64,000 bases of DNA from Umezawaea endophytica (lineage in GTDB: Bacteria; Actinomycetota; Actinomycetes; Mycobacteriales; Pseudonocardiaceae). Position numbers and translations under genes: made by a program. The notes below the pieces were generated by a model. It had not been told where the DNA came from, made no database searches, and saw only the letters and a program-made list of their open reading frames with translations. The stretch's first letter is position 1; every line of letters starts with the position of its first letter. Below are positions 25,930-37,659 of this stretch, piece after piece. The stretch lies in NCBI RefSeq assembly GCF_025061645.1, contig NZ_JANYMP010000014.1, positions 1-64,000 on the forward strand, in the 5' to 3' direction.

Positions 25930-26766
25930 TCAGTCCTTCGTGGACTTCGGTTCGACGACGGTGACCCGGACCCCGGCGGCGCGGATGGCCGACACGACCG
26001 CGGTGTCGGCGGACCGGTCGGTGATCACCTCGTGGACCTCGTGGACGTCGGCGATGCGGGCCAGCGCGACCTGGCCGAGCTTGCTGCCGTCGGCCACGAC
26101 GATGACCCGCTGGGCGCGGCCGATCATGGCGCGGTTGGTGCGGGCCTCGTTCTCGTCGTGGGTGGTGAGGCCAGCGGTCACGTCCAGGCCGTCCACGCCG
26201 ACCAGCGCGGTGCCGATGCTGATCGACGCCAGGACGTGCTCCGCCCACGGGCCGACCAGTTCGTAGGAGCGCGGTCGGGCCACCCCGCCGACGACGACGA
26301 GTTTCAGCCGGGGTCGCGGTGCGAGGTCCGCCGCGATGTTCAGCGCGTTCGTGACCACCGTCAGGTCGGGGCGGCCGGGGAGTTCCTTCGCGATCTCGCT
26401 GGTGGTGGAGCCGCCGGTCAGGGCGATCACGTGCGGTCCGACCGGGAGCCTGCGGACGGCCTCGCGGGCGATGGCGCGCTTGGCGTCGCGCGAGCGGTTC
26501 TCCCGGTAGCGCACCGGCAGCTCGGTGGCCAGGCCCTGGGGCAGCGCGCCGCCGTGGGTCCTGGTCAGCAGCCGCTGCTCCTCCAGCAGGGCGAGGTCGC
26601 GCCGCAGGGTGGCGGCGGAGGCACCGAAGCGCGCGGACAGGTCGCCGACGTCGAGCGATCCGGTTTCCGCCAGCACCTGGAGTATCTCGGGCAAACGTTC
26701 CGAACGGGGCGTGCGCCTTTTCCGCGGGCGGTGTTCGGAAACACCGGAATCCGTCGAGTCGACCAT
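25930..26766 (-). CDS. DeoR/GlpR-family sugar-phosphate-responsive regulator
   Basis: This 278-residue repressor has an N-terminal DeoR HTH (about residues 22-80: S-L-D-V-G-D-L-S-A-R-F-G-A-S-A-A-T-L-R-R-D-L) and a C-terminal sugar-phosphate sensor with A-L-T-G-G-S-T-T-S-E-I-A. A basic 20-residue N-terminal tail precedes the HTH. It is divergent from the AgaS-BadF-DMT operon and leads the SRPBCC-PfkB-SurE genes, so it probably represses both, released by a sugar phosphate. Confidence 0.85.
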   Translation of the reverse strand: MVDSTDSGVSEHRPRKRRTPRSERLPEILQVLAETGSLDVGDLSARFGASAATLRRDLALLEEQRLLTRTHGGALPQGLATELPVRYRENRSRDAKRAIAREAVRRLPVGPHVIALTGGSTTSEIAKELPGRPDLTVVTNALNIAADLAPRPRLKLVVVGGVARPRSYELVGPWAEHVLASISIGTALVGVDGLDVTAGLTTHDENEARTNRAMIGRAQRVIVVADGSKLGQVALARIADVHEVHEVITDRSADTAVVSAIRAAGVRVTVVEPKSTKD

Positions 26767-26945
26767 GGCGCGCAAGCCTACGGCAGCTTTCCGCGACCCC
26801 GCCCCGCCAAGCCGAACACCGGCCTCCCGTACCCCATGGCCAGGGGAAACCACGGCAAACGCGCATCCCGGATGTTCACTTGGCCACCGAACCTTGCGAC
26901 TCGCGCACCGGCGGACGTAGGAATGCCGAACCCGGCGAAAAGGCG

Positions 26946-26997
26946 TTGACACGGGTCCGACGGAGCACCACCCCATTCGGGGGAAACGACCTGGTGC
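26946..26997 (+). promoter_or_regulatory. Promoter/operator region of the AgaS operon
   Basis: A consensus -35 TTGACA (26946-26951) is followed by a nested dyad: GCACCA (26965-26970) pairs with TGGTGC (26992-26997), enclosing CCCC-ATTC-GGGG. No good -10 hexamer was found at 17 bp. The dyad is a candidate DeoR operator or leader hairpin 41 bp before the start codon. Confidence 0.4.
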
Positions 26998-27037
26998 CGA
27001 TTCGAACGCGTCCCGGAAAAGGCGAAGGGCAACACGC

Positions 27038-28171
27038 ATGACCGTGAGCGAACAGCGTCTCGGCGCAGGCTGGACCGCGCGGGAGATCCGCCAGCAACCG
27101 GCCACCTGGCCACTGGTGGCCGACGCGGTGGCACGGGCCCGCACGGACGTCGAGGCTCTACTGCGGGACGCGCTCGCCGAACCGCGGACCCGGATCGTGC
27201 TGACCGGCGCGGGGACGTCGGCGTTCGTCGGCGAGCTGGTGTCCCGCGACCTGGCGCACCACCTCGGCAGGCCGGTGGAGGCCATCCCCACCACGGAGAT
27301 CGTCGCCGATCCGCGCGGGTCGGTGGTGGACGACCGGCCGGTGCTGCTGGTGTCCTTCGCCCGCAGCGGGAACAGCCCGGAGTCCGTGGCCGCGGCCGAC
27401 CTGCTGCGGCGCCTGACGCCGCGCCTGCGCCACCTGGTGATCACCTGCGACCCGGCGGGCGCGCTGGCGCGGCGGTGGTCCGGTGACGAGGACGCCGTCG
27501 TGGTCGCGCTGCCCGACGAGGTGAACGACCGCGGGTTCGCCATGACGTCGTCGTTCACCGGCATGGCGCTGGCGGCGCTGCTCGCGTTCGGGATCGACGT
27601 CGACGTGCGGGAGTTGGCGCGGGCGGGGTCGTCGGTGCTCGACGACGTCGAGCGGCGGGCGTTCGGGATCGCCGACGCCGCGCCCGCCCGGCTGGTGTTC
27701 CTGGGGTCCGGTCCGCTGCTGGGGCTGGCGCGCGAAGCGGCCCTCAAGTGCCTGGAGCTGACCGGGGGCGAGGTGGTGGGGGTCGCCGAGTCGTCGCTGG
27801 CGTTCCGGCACGGCCCCAAGTCGGTGGTGCGCGACGGGACGGTCGTCGTCGTCTTCCTGTCCCCCGACGCGCACACCCGCCGCTACGACGAGGACATCGT
27901 CCGCGAACTGGTGGCGGATCTGGGCCCGGACCGGGTGGTCGTGGTGGGACCGGCCGACGGCGGCGCGCGGTCGTGGCCCGTTCCGTGCGCGCCCGGCTGG
28001 TCGCCCGCGGTGTGGTCGCTGGTCGCGGTGATCACCGCGCAGGCCACCGCGCTCGCGTGCTCGCTCGCGCTGGGGCTGGAGCCGGACGACCCGTTCCCCG
28101 GCGGCGAGGTGAACCGCGTGGTGCGGGGCGTGGTCGTCCACGAGTTCGACGAGTTCGACGGGAAGGGGTGA
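27038..28171 (+). CDS. AgaS-like SIS-domain ketose/aldose-phosphate isomerase or deaminase
   Basis: This 377-residue protein has two SIS domains (about 45-190 and 215-350). The first contains T-G-A-G-T-S-A-F-V-G and S-F-A-R-S-G-N-S-P-E-S, which bind a phosphosugar; the second contains R-E-A-A-L-K-C-L-E-L-T-G-G and the F-R-H-G-P-K-S loop. This matches AgaS, which isomerises or deaminates galactosamine- or tagatose-type 6-phosphates. It is the first gene of an operon with a BadF-type kinase whose GTG overlaps its stop, and a DMT transporter. Confidence 0.85.
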   Translation: MTVSEQRLGAGWTAREIRQQPATWPLVADAVARARTDVEALLRDALAEPRTRIVLTGAGTSAFVGELVSRDLAHHLGRPVEAIPTTEIVADPRGSVVDDRPVLLVSFARSGNSPESVAAADLLRRLTPRLRHLVITCDPAGALARRWSGDEDAVVVALPDEVNDRGFAMTSSFTGMALAALLAFGIDVDVRELARAGSSVLDDVERRAFGIADAAPARLVFLGSGPLLGLAREAALKCLELTGGEVVGVAESSLAFRHGPKSVVRDGTVVVVFLSPDAHTRRYDEDIVRELVADLGPDRVVVVGPADGGARSWPVPCAPGWSPAVWSLVAVITAQATALACSLALGLEPDDPFPGGEVNRVVRGVVVHEFDEFDGKG

Positions 28172-29127
28172 GCCCGGTGTTCCTCGGAGTCGACGGTGGT
28201 GGCACCAAGACGGCGTTCTGCCTGGTGGACGTGGACGGGCGGATCGCCGCGGAGGCCAGGACCGAGAGCGTGTACTACCTGGGCGAGGGCCTGCGGATCG
28301 TGGAACCGCTGCTGCGCGCCGGGATCGCGGAGGTCTGCCGGATCGCGGGCGTCACGGTCGCGGACATCGCCTACTCGTTCTTCGGCCTGCCGTCCTACGG
28401 CGAGATCAGCGCGGACGTGCCGCTGCTCGACGCGCTGCCCGCGACGATCCTCGGGTCCTCGAACTACCGGTGCGGCAACGACATGGTGTGCGGGTGGGCG
28501 GCGTCGCTGGGGGGCGTCGACGGCATCAACGTCGTCGCGGGCACCGGCTCCATCGCCTACGGCGAGCACCTCGGCGCGCAGTGGCGCGGCGGCGGCTGGA
28601 GCGAGCTGTTCGGCGACGAGGGGTCCGGGTACTGGATCGCGATCAGGGGCCTCAACGCGTTCAGCCGCATGGTCGACGGGCGGCTGCCGGTCGGCGCGCT
28701 GGTCGCGGAGATGAGGCGCGCGCTCGACCTGTCCGCGGACTTCGACGCCATCGACGTCGTGATCAACCGGTGGCAGGGCGACCGCGGCAGGATCGCGACC
28801 CTCGCCAAGGTCGTCGTCGTGGCCGCGCAGGCAGGCGACGCCGCCGCCGTCGACATCCTGCGGGAGGCGGGGCGGGAGTTGGCCCTGCTCGTGGAGGTCG
28901 GTCGCGGCGCGCTCGGCTTCGACCCCTCCCAGCGGGTGCCGGTGTCCTACTCCGGTGGCGTGTTCGGCTCGGAGCACGTGCTGGCGTCGTTCCGGGAGTC
29001 GCTCACCCACGAGATCGACCTGCGGGACCCGTTGCTGGAACCGCACATCGGTGCCGCCGTCTACGCGGCACGCCTGCACGGACACCCGTTGCGGGCGCAG
29101 GACATCCACGCAGTTGCCGCCCGTTGA
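28168..29127 (+). CDS. BadF/BadG-family ATPase, N-acetylglucosamine-kinase-like
   Basis: This 319-residue ASKHA kinase has phosphate-1 loop G-V-D-G-G-G-T-K-T-A-F, the central G-T-G-S-I-A-Y-G loop, and W-S-E-L-F-G-D-E-G-S-G-Y-W-I-A typical of N-acetylglucosamine kinases. It phosphorylates an amino sugar or similar hexose. The GTG overlaps the AgaS stop (GTGA). Together with AgaS this points to import and phosphorylation of an amino sugar, followed by isomerisation/deamination. Confidence 0.85.
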   Translation: MSPVFLGVDGGGTKTAFCLVDVDGRIAAEARTESVYYLGEGLRIVEPLLRAGIAEVCRIAGVTVADIAYSFFGLPSYGEISADVPLLDALPATILGSSNYRCGNDMVCGWAASLGGVDGINVVAGTGSIAYGEHLGAQWRGGGWSELFGDEGSGYWIAIRGLNAFSRMVDGRLPVGALVAEMRRALDLSADFDAIDVVINRWQGDRGRIATLAKVVVVAAQAGDAAAVDILREAGRELALLVEVGRGALGFDPSQRVPVSYSGGVFGSEHVLASFRESLTHEIDLRDPLLEPHIGAAVYAARLHGHPLRAQDIHAVAAR

Positions 29128-29136
29128 GGAGTCGAC

Positions 29137-30075
29137 ATGGCCACGTCGAACGCGCCCGCCCCGCTGTCCCGGATGACCGGCTGGATCCCCTACGCCGGTC
29201 TGCTCGTGCTGTTCTGGGGCGTGTGGGGGGCCTTCTCCAGCCTGCCCACCAAGTGGTACGGCTACCCGGACCCGATGGTCTACGTCGTGTGGGCGTTGAC
29301 CATGATCCTGCCCGCCTGGATCTCGTTGCGGGGCAAGAGGTTCGACCGCGGTCGGGTCGCCGCGGGCTACGGCCTGCTGATCGGCCTGACCGGCGCGGGC
29401 GGGCAGCTCCTGCTGTTCAAGGCCCTCACGATCGGCCCGGCGTACATCATCTTCCCGATCATCGCGCTGTCCCCGGCGATCACGGTGCTGCTGGCGTTCG
29501 GCGCGCTGCGTGAACGGCTGGGCGCGCTGTCGTGGACCGGTGTGGTGCTGGCGCTGGCCGCCGTGGTGCTGTTTTCGGTCTCCCCCGGTGACGGGGGCGA
29601 CGCCGGGTGGCTCTACCTGGTGCTCGCGGTGCTGGTGTGCGTGGCGTGGGGTGTGCAGGCGTTCTTCATGCGCAAGGCCGCCGTCGCGGGGGTGGCGGAC
29701 GAGACGACGTTCGGCTGGATGACGATCAGCGGCCTGCTGCTCATCCCGGTCGCGATCGTGATGATGGGCGGCCTGCCGCTGGACTTCCCGTGGCAGGCGC
29801 CCGCGCTCACCGCGGTCACGCAGCTCCTCAACGCGGTCGGCGCGCTGTTCCTGGTGATGGCGATGAGCCGCGGGAAGGCGTCGATCGTGGCGCCGGTGAC
29901 CAACGCCCTGGCGCCGGTGCTGACGATCGTGCTGTCCCTGGTCGTGTTCGGCGCCTCCCCCACCGGGTTCCAGCTCGCGGGCATCGTGCTGGCGCTGGTC
30001 GGTTCGACGCTCATGGTCTACCGCAGCGAGAAGAGCGCGGAGGCGGAGGGGGTCGACGTGGCCAGGGCGGACTGA
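29137..30075 (+). CDS. DMT-superfamily (EamA-like) transporter
   Basis: This 312-residue protein has ten predicted membrane helices in two EamA repeats. It starts with L-L-V-L-F-W-G-V-W-G-A-F and carries the second-half N-A-V-G-A-L-F-L-V-M-A-M-S-R-G segment. It resembles GRP/RhaT-like sugar permeases of the DMT superfamily. It is 9 bp after the kinase gene, so it is probably the uptake or efflux route for the sugar handled by AgaS and the kinase. The C-terminal tail is acidic. Confidence 0.8.
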   Translation: MATSNAPAPLSRMTGWIPYAGLLVLFWGVWGAFSSLPTKWYGYPDPMVYVVWALTMILPAWISLRGKRFDRGRVAAGYGLLIGLTGAGGQLLLFKALTIGPAYIIFPIIALSPAITVLLAFGALRERLGALSWTGVVLALAAVVLFSVSPGDGGDAGWLYLVLAVLVCVAWGVQAFFMRKAAVAGVADETTFGWMTISGLLLIPVAIVMMGGLPLDFPWQAPALTAVTQLLNAVGALFLVMAMSRGKASIVAPVTNALAPVLTIVLSLVVFGASPTGFQLAGIVLALVGSTLMVYRSEKSAEAEGVDVARAD

Positions 30076-30084
30076 CGCGCGGGA

Positions 30085-30636
30085 TCACCCGCTCTGGCCC
30101 TGGTGGGTGCGGGACGCGGCGTAGTAGGCGTCGACGGTGTCGCCGTCGACGCCGACGAAGCCCTCCACCCGTGCCGCGGCCGCGCGGATGAGGACGATGA
30201 GGATGTCCAGTCCGTGCGGGCCGCCCAGTGCGTGCAGGACGGGGGTGGCCAGTTCGTCGTCGCCTGAGGCGATGGCGGTGATCAGGTCGGTGGCGTGGTG
30301 CGCGGCGCGCAGGCTTTGCGTGTCACCCGGTGGGGTGGAGATTCCGAGGGGGACGCGCGCGCCGCGGCGGAGGCTTCCCTGGGGGATGCCGGTGAGCAGG
30401 ATTCCGCTGAGGACCTCGACCGCGGCCATGGTGGAGTCCTGGTCGGTCAGGACGCGTTGGGCCGCGGCGACGGCGAAGCGCAGGTCGCGGCGGTTGAGGG
30501 CGCCGACCGCGGCCATCACCCAGTGCCGGGGGCCGTCGGGAGGGGCGAACGGCGTGGTGGGGGCGTCGTCGGGCGCGGCGGGGGTGGTGGGGCGGCCGTC
30601 GTCCTCGGCCGTGCTGCTCATGGAGAACGTGCTCAC
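30085..30636 (-). CDS. Small helical protein of unknown function
   Basis: This protein of up to 183 residues has an acidic, Pro-rich first 35 residues followed by a predicted helical region (A-V-G-A-L-N-R-R-D-L-R-F-A-V-A-A-A-Q-R-V-L onward). No family was recognised. GTG 30636 and ATG 30621 are both plausible starts. The gene converges on the DMT transporter (9 bp). The 230-bp region upstream is relatively AT-rich and should contain its promoter. Confidence 0.6.
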   Translation of the reverse strand: MSTFSMSSTAEDDGRPTTPAAPDDAPTTPFAPPDGPRHWVMAAVGALNRRDLRFAVAAAQRVLTDQDSTMAAVEVLSGILLTGIPQGSLRRGARVPLGISTPPGDTQSLRAAHHATDLITAIASGDDELATPVLHALGGPHGLDILIVLIRAAAARVEGFVGVDGDTVDAYYAASRTHQGQSG

Positions 30637-30869
30637 TCTCGCCGGTTTTCACGGTGTCTTTCGCGCTGGTTCACGGAAAATACCGGCGCCCCGACGCGGC
30701 CGCATGATGAAATTGGGGAAAGCAACACTATTGTGAATACCCCGATAAATGCGGAAAGATCGAATGCCGTTATCCCTCGTGGCGGGTGCTAGCGCATTCC
30801 CGGCGCGGCGGAAAGGGGCCATCCGGGGAGAGACCGGCTTTTCGGGCGACGACGGGACGTCGGACTCGT

Positions 30870-33671
<2,802 letters not shown>

Positions 33672-33672
<1 letters not shown>

Positions 33673-34592
33673 CAGTGCGCTCCGAAGACCAGCGGCGCGG
33701 TGGCGAGCAGGGCGTCGAGCAGGGCGGACCGGCCGCAGAGGGTCTCGGCGCGCAGGCGGGCGAGGTCGGTGGGGCTCGCGTCGGCGGGGGTGGGCACGGC
33801 GGCGCGCAGGGCGGTGGGGGTGGTGGCCGCGATCCGGGCTTGCAGGGACGCCGAGACGGGGGTGAGCGCGTCGAGTTCGGCCAGCATGGCGAGTTCCTCG
33901 GCCCAGTGCCGGTCGCCGAGGACCTTGAGGAGGTCCCGGTGCAGGTCCGGCGGGTCGTCCACGACCGGGGTCGGCGGTCGTCTGCGGCGGTAGCCGTCGG
34001 CGAGGTCCTCGGGCAGGCGCAGCAGGTCGGCCTTGCCGAGGGTGCGGACGATGCGGAACGCGTTGCGCGTGAAGCAGCGCTCGACCTCGGCCCAGTGCAC
34101 GATCCGCGGTGACCGGTCGCGCCACGCCCGGTAGCCGTCGTGGGGGTCCAGCACCGCGCACGGGGTGCGCGGCCGGGCGTTGTCGACGTCGAGCAGGATC
34201 GTGTCGACGTCGAACAGGCCGTTGAGGGCCAGGTCGGCGGCGTGGTGCAGGACGCCGACGCTGAGGATGGGCCTGCCGCGGCGGTACACGTGGACCCCGG
34301 CGCCGACCACGCGGACCCCCGACGGTCCGGCTCGCAGCTTCTCGCGCGGCGGGCCGACCTCTCCCAGCGCGCGCAGGTCGGCGCGCAGCGCGTGGACGTC
34401 CGCCGCGCGCACGGTGGCGTGCTTGAGGACGTACAGGTCCACGTCGCGCGGCGACAGGGCGGTGCCGAAGCGGAGGTGGTCGAGGATCTCGCGCGCGCCG
34501 CTGCCGCCGAGGTAGGACCGCCGGTACCCGTGGCGCAGCAGGACCTCCCGCAGCGGGGCGAGCCACCGCGAGAGTTCCCGCGCCTCGTGCAC
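33672..34592 (-). CDS. Nucleotidyltransferase-fold protein (poly(A)-polymerase/CCA-enzyme-like head)
   Basis: This 306-residue protein has, near residues 28-58, Y-L-G-G-S-G-A-R-E-I-L-D followed by R-D-V-D-L-Y-V-L. This is the GG...R...D-x-D pattern of the polymerase-beta nucleotidyltransferase fold seen in tRNA CCA-adding enzymes. A D-V-D-T-I-L-L-D-V-D segment near 128 may supply another acidic cluster. The rest is helical and unrecognised. It is a GTG start with a weak ribosome site, translationally coupled to the glycosidase-like gene. The substrate is unknown; the assignment rests on motif shape. Confidence 0.5.
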
Positions 34593-34620
34593 CGCGCCCG
34601 CTACCGGCAGGCCGCGGCGG

Positions 34621-34962
34621 TCACACCACGAACCAGACGCGTTCGATCTTCTCCTTGCCCACCTCGTACATCGCGACCGCGGCCCTCGACTCGCCCGCCC
34701 CGATGCCGGTCACCAGCTCGTGGTCGATCACGATGCGGCCGTGCACGACCCGCGTGACGAGCTTGGCGTGCAGCGCGGGGTAGGAGTCGAACAGCTCCTG
34801 GTAGCGCCGGCGGAACAGCGGCCCGGAGCGGTCCTCCAGCACCTCCCCGGCGGGGAACGTCGCCACCGGCACGTCCTCGACGTAGAAACCGAGGAACCGT
34901 TCGAGGTCGCGGGCGTTGTAGGCGGCCAGTTGGCCGGCGACGATCTCCTCAGGAGACAACAA
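34621..34962 (-). CDS. SnoaL/NTF2-like protein
   Basis: This 113-residue single-domain protein has the cone-shaped NTF2 pattern: N-terminal helix E-I-V-A-G-Q-L-A-A-Y-N-A-R-D-L-E-R-F, then F-Y-V-E-D-V, and four C-terminal beta strands ending E-R-V-W-F-V-V. It may be a ligand-binding protein or an isomerase; no catalytic residues are assigned. TTG is the start, with GAGGAG about 9 bases upstream. It lies 28 bp before the nucleotidyltransferase-like gene. Confidence 0.75.
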   Translation of the reverse strand: MLSPEEIVAGQLAAYNARDLERFLGFYVEDVPVATFPAGEVLEDRSGPLFRRRYQELFDSYPALHAKLVTRVVHGRIVIDHELVTGIGAGESRAAVAMYEVGKEKIERVWFVV

Positions 34963-35131
34963 GGACCCCTCTCCTCGAAGCCCGCGGGCACGGGACCTCC
35001 GAAATTTTCCCCGTGATCATGCCGGCGCGGGGGCCTGTTTCGGGCGCCTGGTGGCACCGGGTTGCCGGGGCTTCGGAGGTGACGCTGCGATCCGATGTCG
35101 ATCGCGCTGGGTGATGTGCGATCTTGACGAC

Positions 35132-35455
35132 ATGAGCAGTACTCCGGCCAGACCGTCCGCACGGCACTCCCCCGACCCGACGAGGCAGGTGGAGGCCCCG
35201 CAGCACGGCGGCGAACCGTACCGGGCCGGTGCGACCGGGTGGGTGGTGCACGCCGTCCAGGCGATGGGCGGTCCGTCGTTCTGGTGCGGCCCCGACTACG
35301 GGGACGGCACCGCGGCGGGCCCGTTGGAGAGCGCGCTGTACTGGCCCGACCGCCGGTCGACCTACCGGGCGCTGATGCTGGCGTTCGGGTCGGTCGCGGT
35401 GGCCAGTTCCAAGGGCTTCTCCCCCATCGAGCTGCCCGACCAGTCCGGCCGCTGA
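35132..35455 (+). CDS. Small hypothetical protein
   Basis: This 107-residue protein has a polar, Pro/His-rich first 35 residues followed by a more ordered part containing W-V-V-H-A-V-Q-A-M-G-G-P-S-F-W-C-G-P-D-Y-G. No family was recognised. It is divergent from the SnoaL-like gene with about 170 bp between starts. The ATG is the most natural start, though no strong ribosome site is seen. Confidence 0.5.
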   Translation: MSSTPARPSARHSPDPTRQVEAPQHGGEPYRAGATGWVVHAVQAMGGPSFWCGPDYGDGTAAGPLESALYWPDRRSTYRALMLAFGSVAVASSKGFSPIELPDQSGR

Positions 35456-35540
35456 TCCCGGCGGTCCGCCCGCCCCGCCCGCCGCGGTGTCGTCGCGCCT
35501 CGACGGCGTGGCGGGCGGGGGCGTGCCGTCGGTGGCGGGG

Positions 35541-35687
35541 CTAGCGGATGAACCGGCCGTCGACGACCGCGTCCACGCCGGGTGGGTCGGCGACGGCGGC
35601 GCGGGGGTCCAACGCGCCGAGCAGGTGCAGGAGCACGACGAGCGCCGCCGCGGCGGCGGTGCCCGCGATGGCGCGGTGGGGCTGCAT
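35541..35687 (-). CDS. Possible 48-residue membrane/secreted peptide
   Basis: The short frame starts at ATG, has one hydrophobic segment (A-I-A-G-T-A-A-A-A-A-L-V-V-L-L-H-L-L) followed by a short polar tail. It could be a small exported or membrane peptide, but short frames occur by chance in GC-rich DNA. No ribosome site is obvious, and it lies in a gap between a hypothetical gene and the next membrane-anchored gene. Confidence 0.3.
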   Translation of the reverse strand: MQPHRAIAGTAAAAALVVLLHLLGALDPRAAVADPPGVDAVVDGRFIR

Positions 35688-35757
35688 GGTGGTGACGGTA
35701 GAGGGGCGGCCGTGGGCGCGGTGTGTCCGCCGTGGACTTCCGGGGCCCCTGTTCCCG

Positions 35758-36381
35758 TTATAGGGGCCCGTTGTAGAGGACGGTGCCCGCGGCGTCGGTG
35801 ACCCTGGTGGTGAGGCCGGTGATCTTGTCGCGGGCCAGCGGGACGAAGTAGGCGAAGGTCTCGGAGCCCGCGTCGGCGAGGACGGGTTTGCCGCCGGGGA
35901 GGAAGATCTCGACCTTGGCGACCTGCGGGAGGGTGCGGCCGTAGCCGAGGAAGCCGGTGTCGGCGTCGATCCCACCCGCCTTGGCCAGGGCGCGGTTGGC
36001 GTTGCGGAGGCTGGACTCGGTCATGGGGCCGACACCGGAGCCGCTGCCGAGCGGGTGCACGCCGCACATGGCGATGGTGCGGGGGGTGCTGCCGACGACG
36101 ATCTTGTGGCCCTGGCCGTCGTCGATGAGGGCGCCGAGGGTGAAGTTGGCGGGGTCGAGTTCGGCGTTGCCGCAGGAGCGCAGGAGTTCGGCCTTGACCG
36201 CCTGGAGGTCCTTGGGCTTCTGCTCCTTCTGGGGTTCGCTGGTGGGCGCCGCGGGTGCCGAGGGGGTCTCGGCGGCGGCGGGCTGGTCCCGTGGTTCCCA
36301 CAGGGCATTGCTGATCACCGCGAGCAGCAGCGCGACAGCGGCGGCCACAACAGCGGTGGCACGCATGGATCCGATCGGCAC
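35758..36381 (-). CDS. Exported or membrane-anchored protein of unknown function
   Basis: This 207-residue protein starts at GTG (GAAGGGAAG upstream) with an uncleaved or signal-type hydrophobic segment (A-T-A-V-V-A-A-A-V-A-L-L-L-A-V-I, about residues 8-23). A Pro/Glu/Lys-rich linker (about 30-60) and a globular extracytoplasmic domain with two Cys (near 70 and 105) follow. No family was recognised. A hairpin with TTCAC/GTGAA arms lies just upstream of the start and may be regulatory. Confidence 0.65.
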   Translation of the reverse strand: MPIGSMRATAVVAAAVALLLAVISNALWEPRDQPAAAETPSAPAAPTSEPQKEQKPKDLQAVKAELLRSCGNAELDPANFTLGALIDDGQGHKIVVGSTPRTIAMCGVHPLGSGSGVGPMTESSLRNANRALAKAGGIDADTGFLGYGRTLPQVAKVEIFLPGGKPVLADAGSETFAYFVPLARDKITGLTTRVTDAAGTVLYNGPL

Positions 36382-36444
36382 CGTCTTCCCTTCACTCTCG
36401 GGTGAAAGTGTGGCACGAACGGGTGAGGAAGATCGACACCAGCC

Positions 36445-37068
36445 TCACTTTGGGCGCAGGACGGTGGTGCGTTTGACTTCCGCGCTCTCCAACGCGCCGT
36501 GCACGGGCACGGCGTAGGAGGCGAGCACGGTGAACTCCGCGTGCGGCAGGTGCGCCCGCTGCGGGTCCCCCACCAGCACCGCGGCGCCCCGGTCGGCGGC
36601 GGCGCGCAGGAACGGCAGCACGCGCTCGGCCATGCCCCGGTCGTAGAACACGTCCCCGGCGAGCACGACGTCGTACCCATCGGGGGCGCCGCCGAGCAGG
36701 TCGCCGCCCTCCACGGTGACCGCGACGCCGTTGAGGTCGGCGTTGACGGCGATGGCGGCGGTCGACAGCGCGTCGACGTCGTTCGCCGTCACGTCGGCCG
36801 CGCCCGCCAGCCGCGCGGCGATGGCGACGAGCCCGGACCCGGCGGCGAGGTCGAGGACGCGGCGGCCGGTGACGACCTCGGGGTGGTCGAGCACGTAGCG
36901 GGCCAGCGCTTGGCCGCCGGCCCACGGGAACGCCCAGAACGGCGGCGAGTCCTCCTCCGTGGCCTCCCACAGGGCGATGACGTCGTCGGCTCCGCGCAGG
37001 ACCACCTCCGGTACCAGCGGCACGAGGTGGGGGCGGGTGTTGGCCAGCACGAACGCGGTGCGGTCCAC
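36445..37068 (-). CDS. Class-I SAM methyltransferase, ETFB-lysine/PrmA-like
   Basis: This 207-residue protein has motif I V-L-D-L-A-A-G-S-G-L-V-A-I-A-A near residue 70, A-N-D-V-D at motif II, and the post-II region V-V-L-A-G-D-V-F-Y-D-R-G-M. It resembles small protein-lysine methyltransferases related to METTL20/PrmA, with conserved P-P-F-W-A-F-P-W-A-G-G. The target is unknown. The GTG start directly follows an in-frame TAG, so it cannot be longer. Confidence 0.8.
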   Translation of the reverse strand: MDRTAFVLANTRPHLVPLVPEVVLRGADDVIALWEATEEDSPPFWAFPWAGGQALARYVLDHPEVVTGRRVLDLAAGSGLVAIAARLAGAADVTANDVDALSTAAIAVNADLNGVAVTVEGGDLLGGAPDGYDVVLAGDVFYDRGMAERVLPFLRAAADRGAAVLVGDPQRAHLPHAEFTVLASYAVPVHGALESAEVKRTTVLRPK

Positions 37069-37255
37069 CTACGCGGTGCGGGGTTCGCCGGCGCGAGCCG
37101 TCGGGGTGGGGGCGGCGTGGTCGATCGCGCGCGGGTTCTCGGTGCGGGCACGGCGCTCGGGCCGGGTGAGCGGACGGACCATGCGGTGATGGTAGTACCG
37201 GCCGACAGGCCCGTGATCCGCCGCCGGGGCGGTTCTCGCGTTCAAGCACGCGGGT

Positions 37256-37483
37256 CACGCGGTGCGCGTGGTTGAAGCGGCGCGGGTCGGGGCGGCCGAT
37301 CGCGCGGGACGAGTCGGGACGCTTGGTCGGGACGCGGGTCGGGGGGCGCGCAGGCGAGCGGAGCGGCGCGGGGTGGGACGTGCGGTCGGCCGCGCCGGCA
37401 CGCGGTGCGCGTGGTCGGACGCGTGGTCGAGGCGGTGCGGGTCGGGTCGATCGCACGGGTCGGGACGCGGGTCGGGGGCGCGC
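37256..37483 (+). repeat. Imperfect direct duplication of about 90 bp
   Basis: CACGCGGTGCGCGTGGT occurs at 37256-37272 and 37399-37415, each followed about 45-55 bp later by nearly the same block GTCGGGACGCGGGTCGGGGG. The intervening bases are only partly conserved. The low-complexity composition makes its age hard to judge. Confidence 0.55.
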
Positions 37484-37659
37484 GGTCGGGTCGGTCGACG
37501 ACGCGGGGTGGTCGGCGGCAGCGTGAGTCGAGGTCGCGACGGTGCGGTCAAGGTCGGGGCGGTCGGCGGCAGCGCGGGGCGGGGGTGCTCCGGTGTGGTG
37601 GCTCCCCCGAGATCAGACGGTACCGGTGGGGTACGACAATCGCGGTCGCGCCCTATGCG

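Noticed and set aside
35051-35131. Longer N-terminus for the small hypothetical protein at 35132
   Set aside because: The extension lies in the promoter region shared with the divergent SnoaL-like gene and adds no recognisable sequence.
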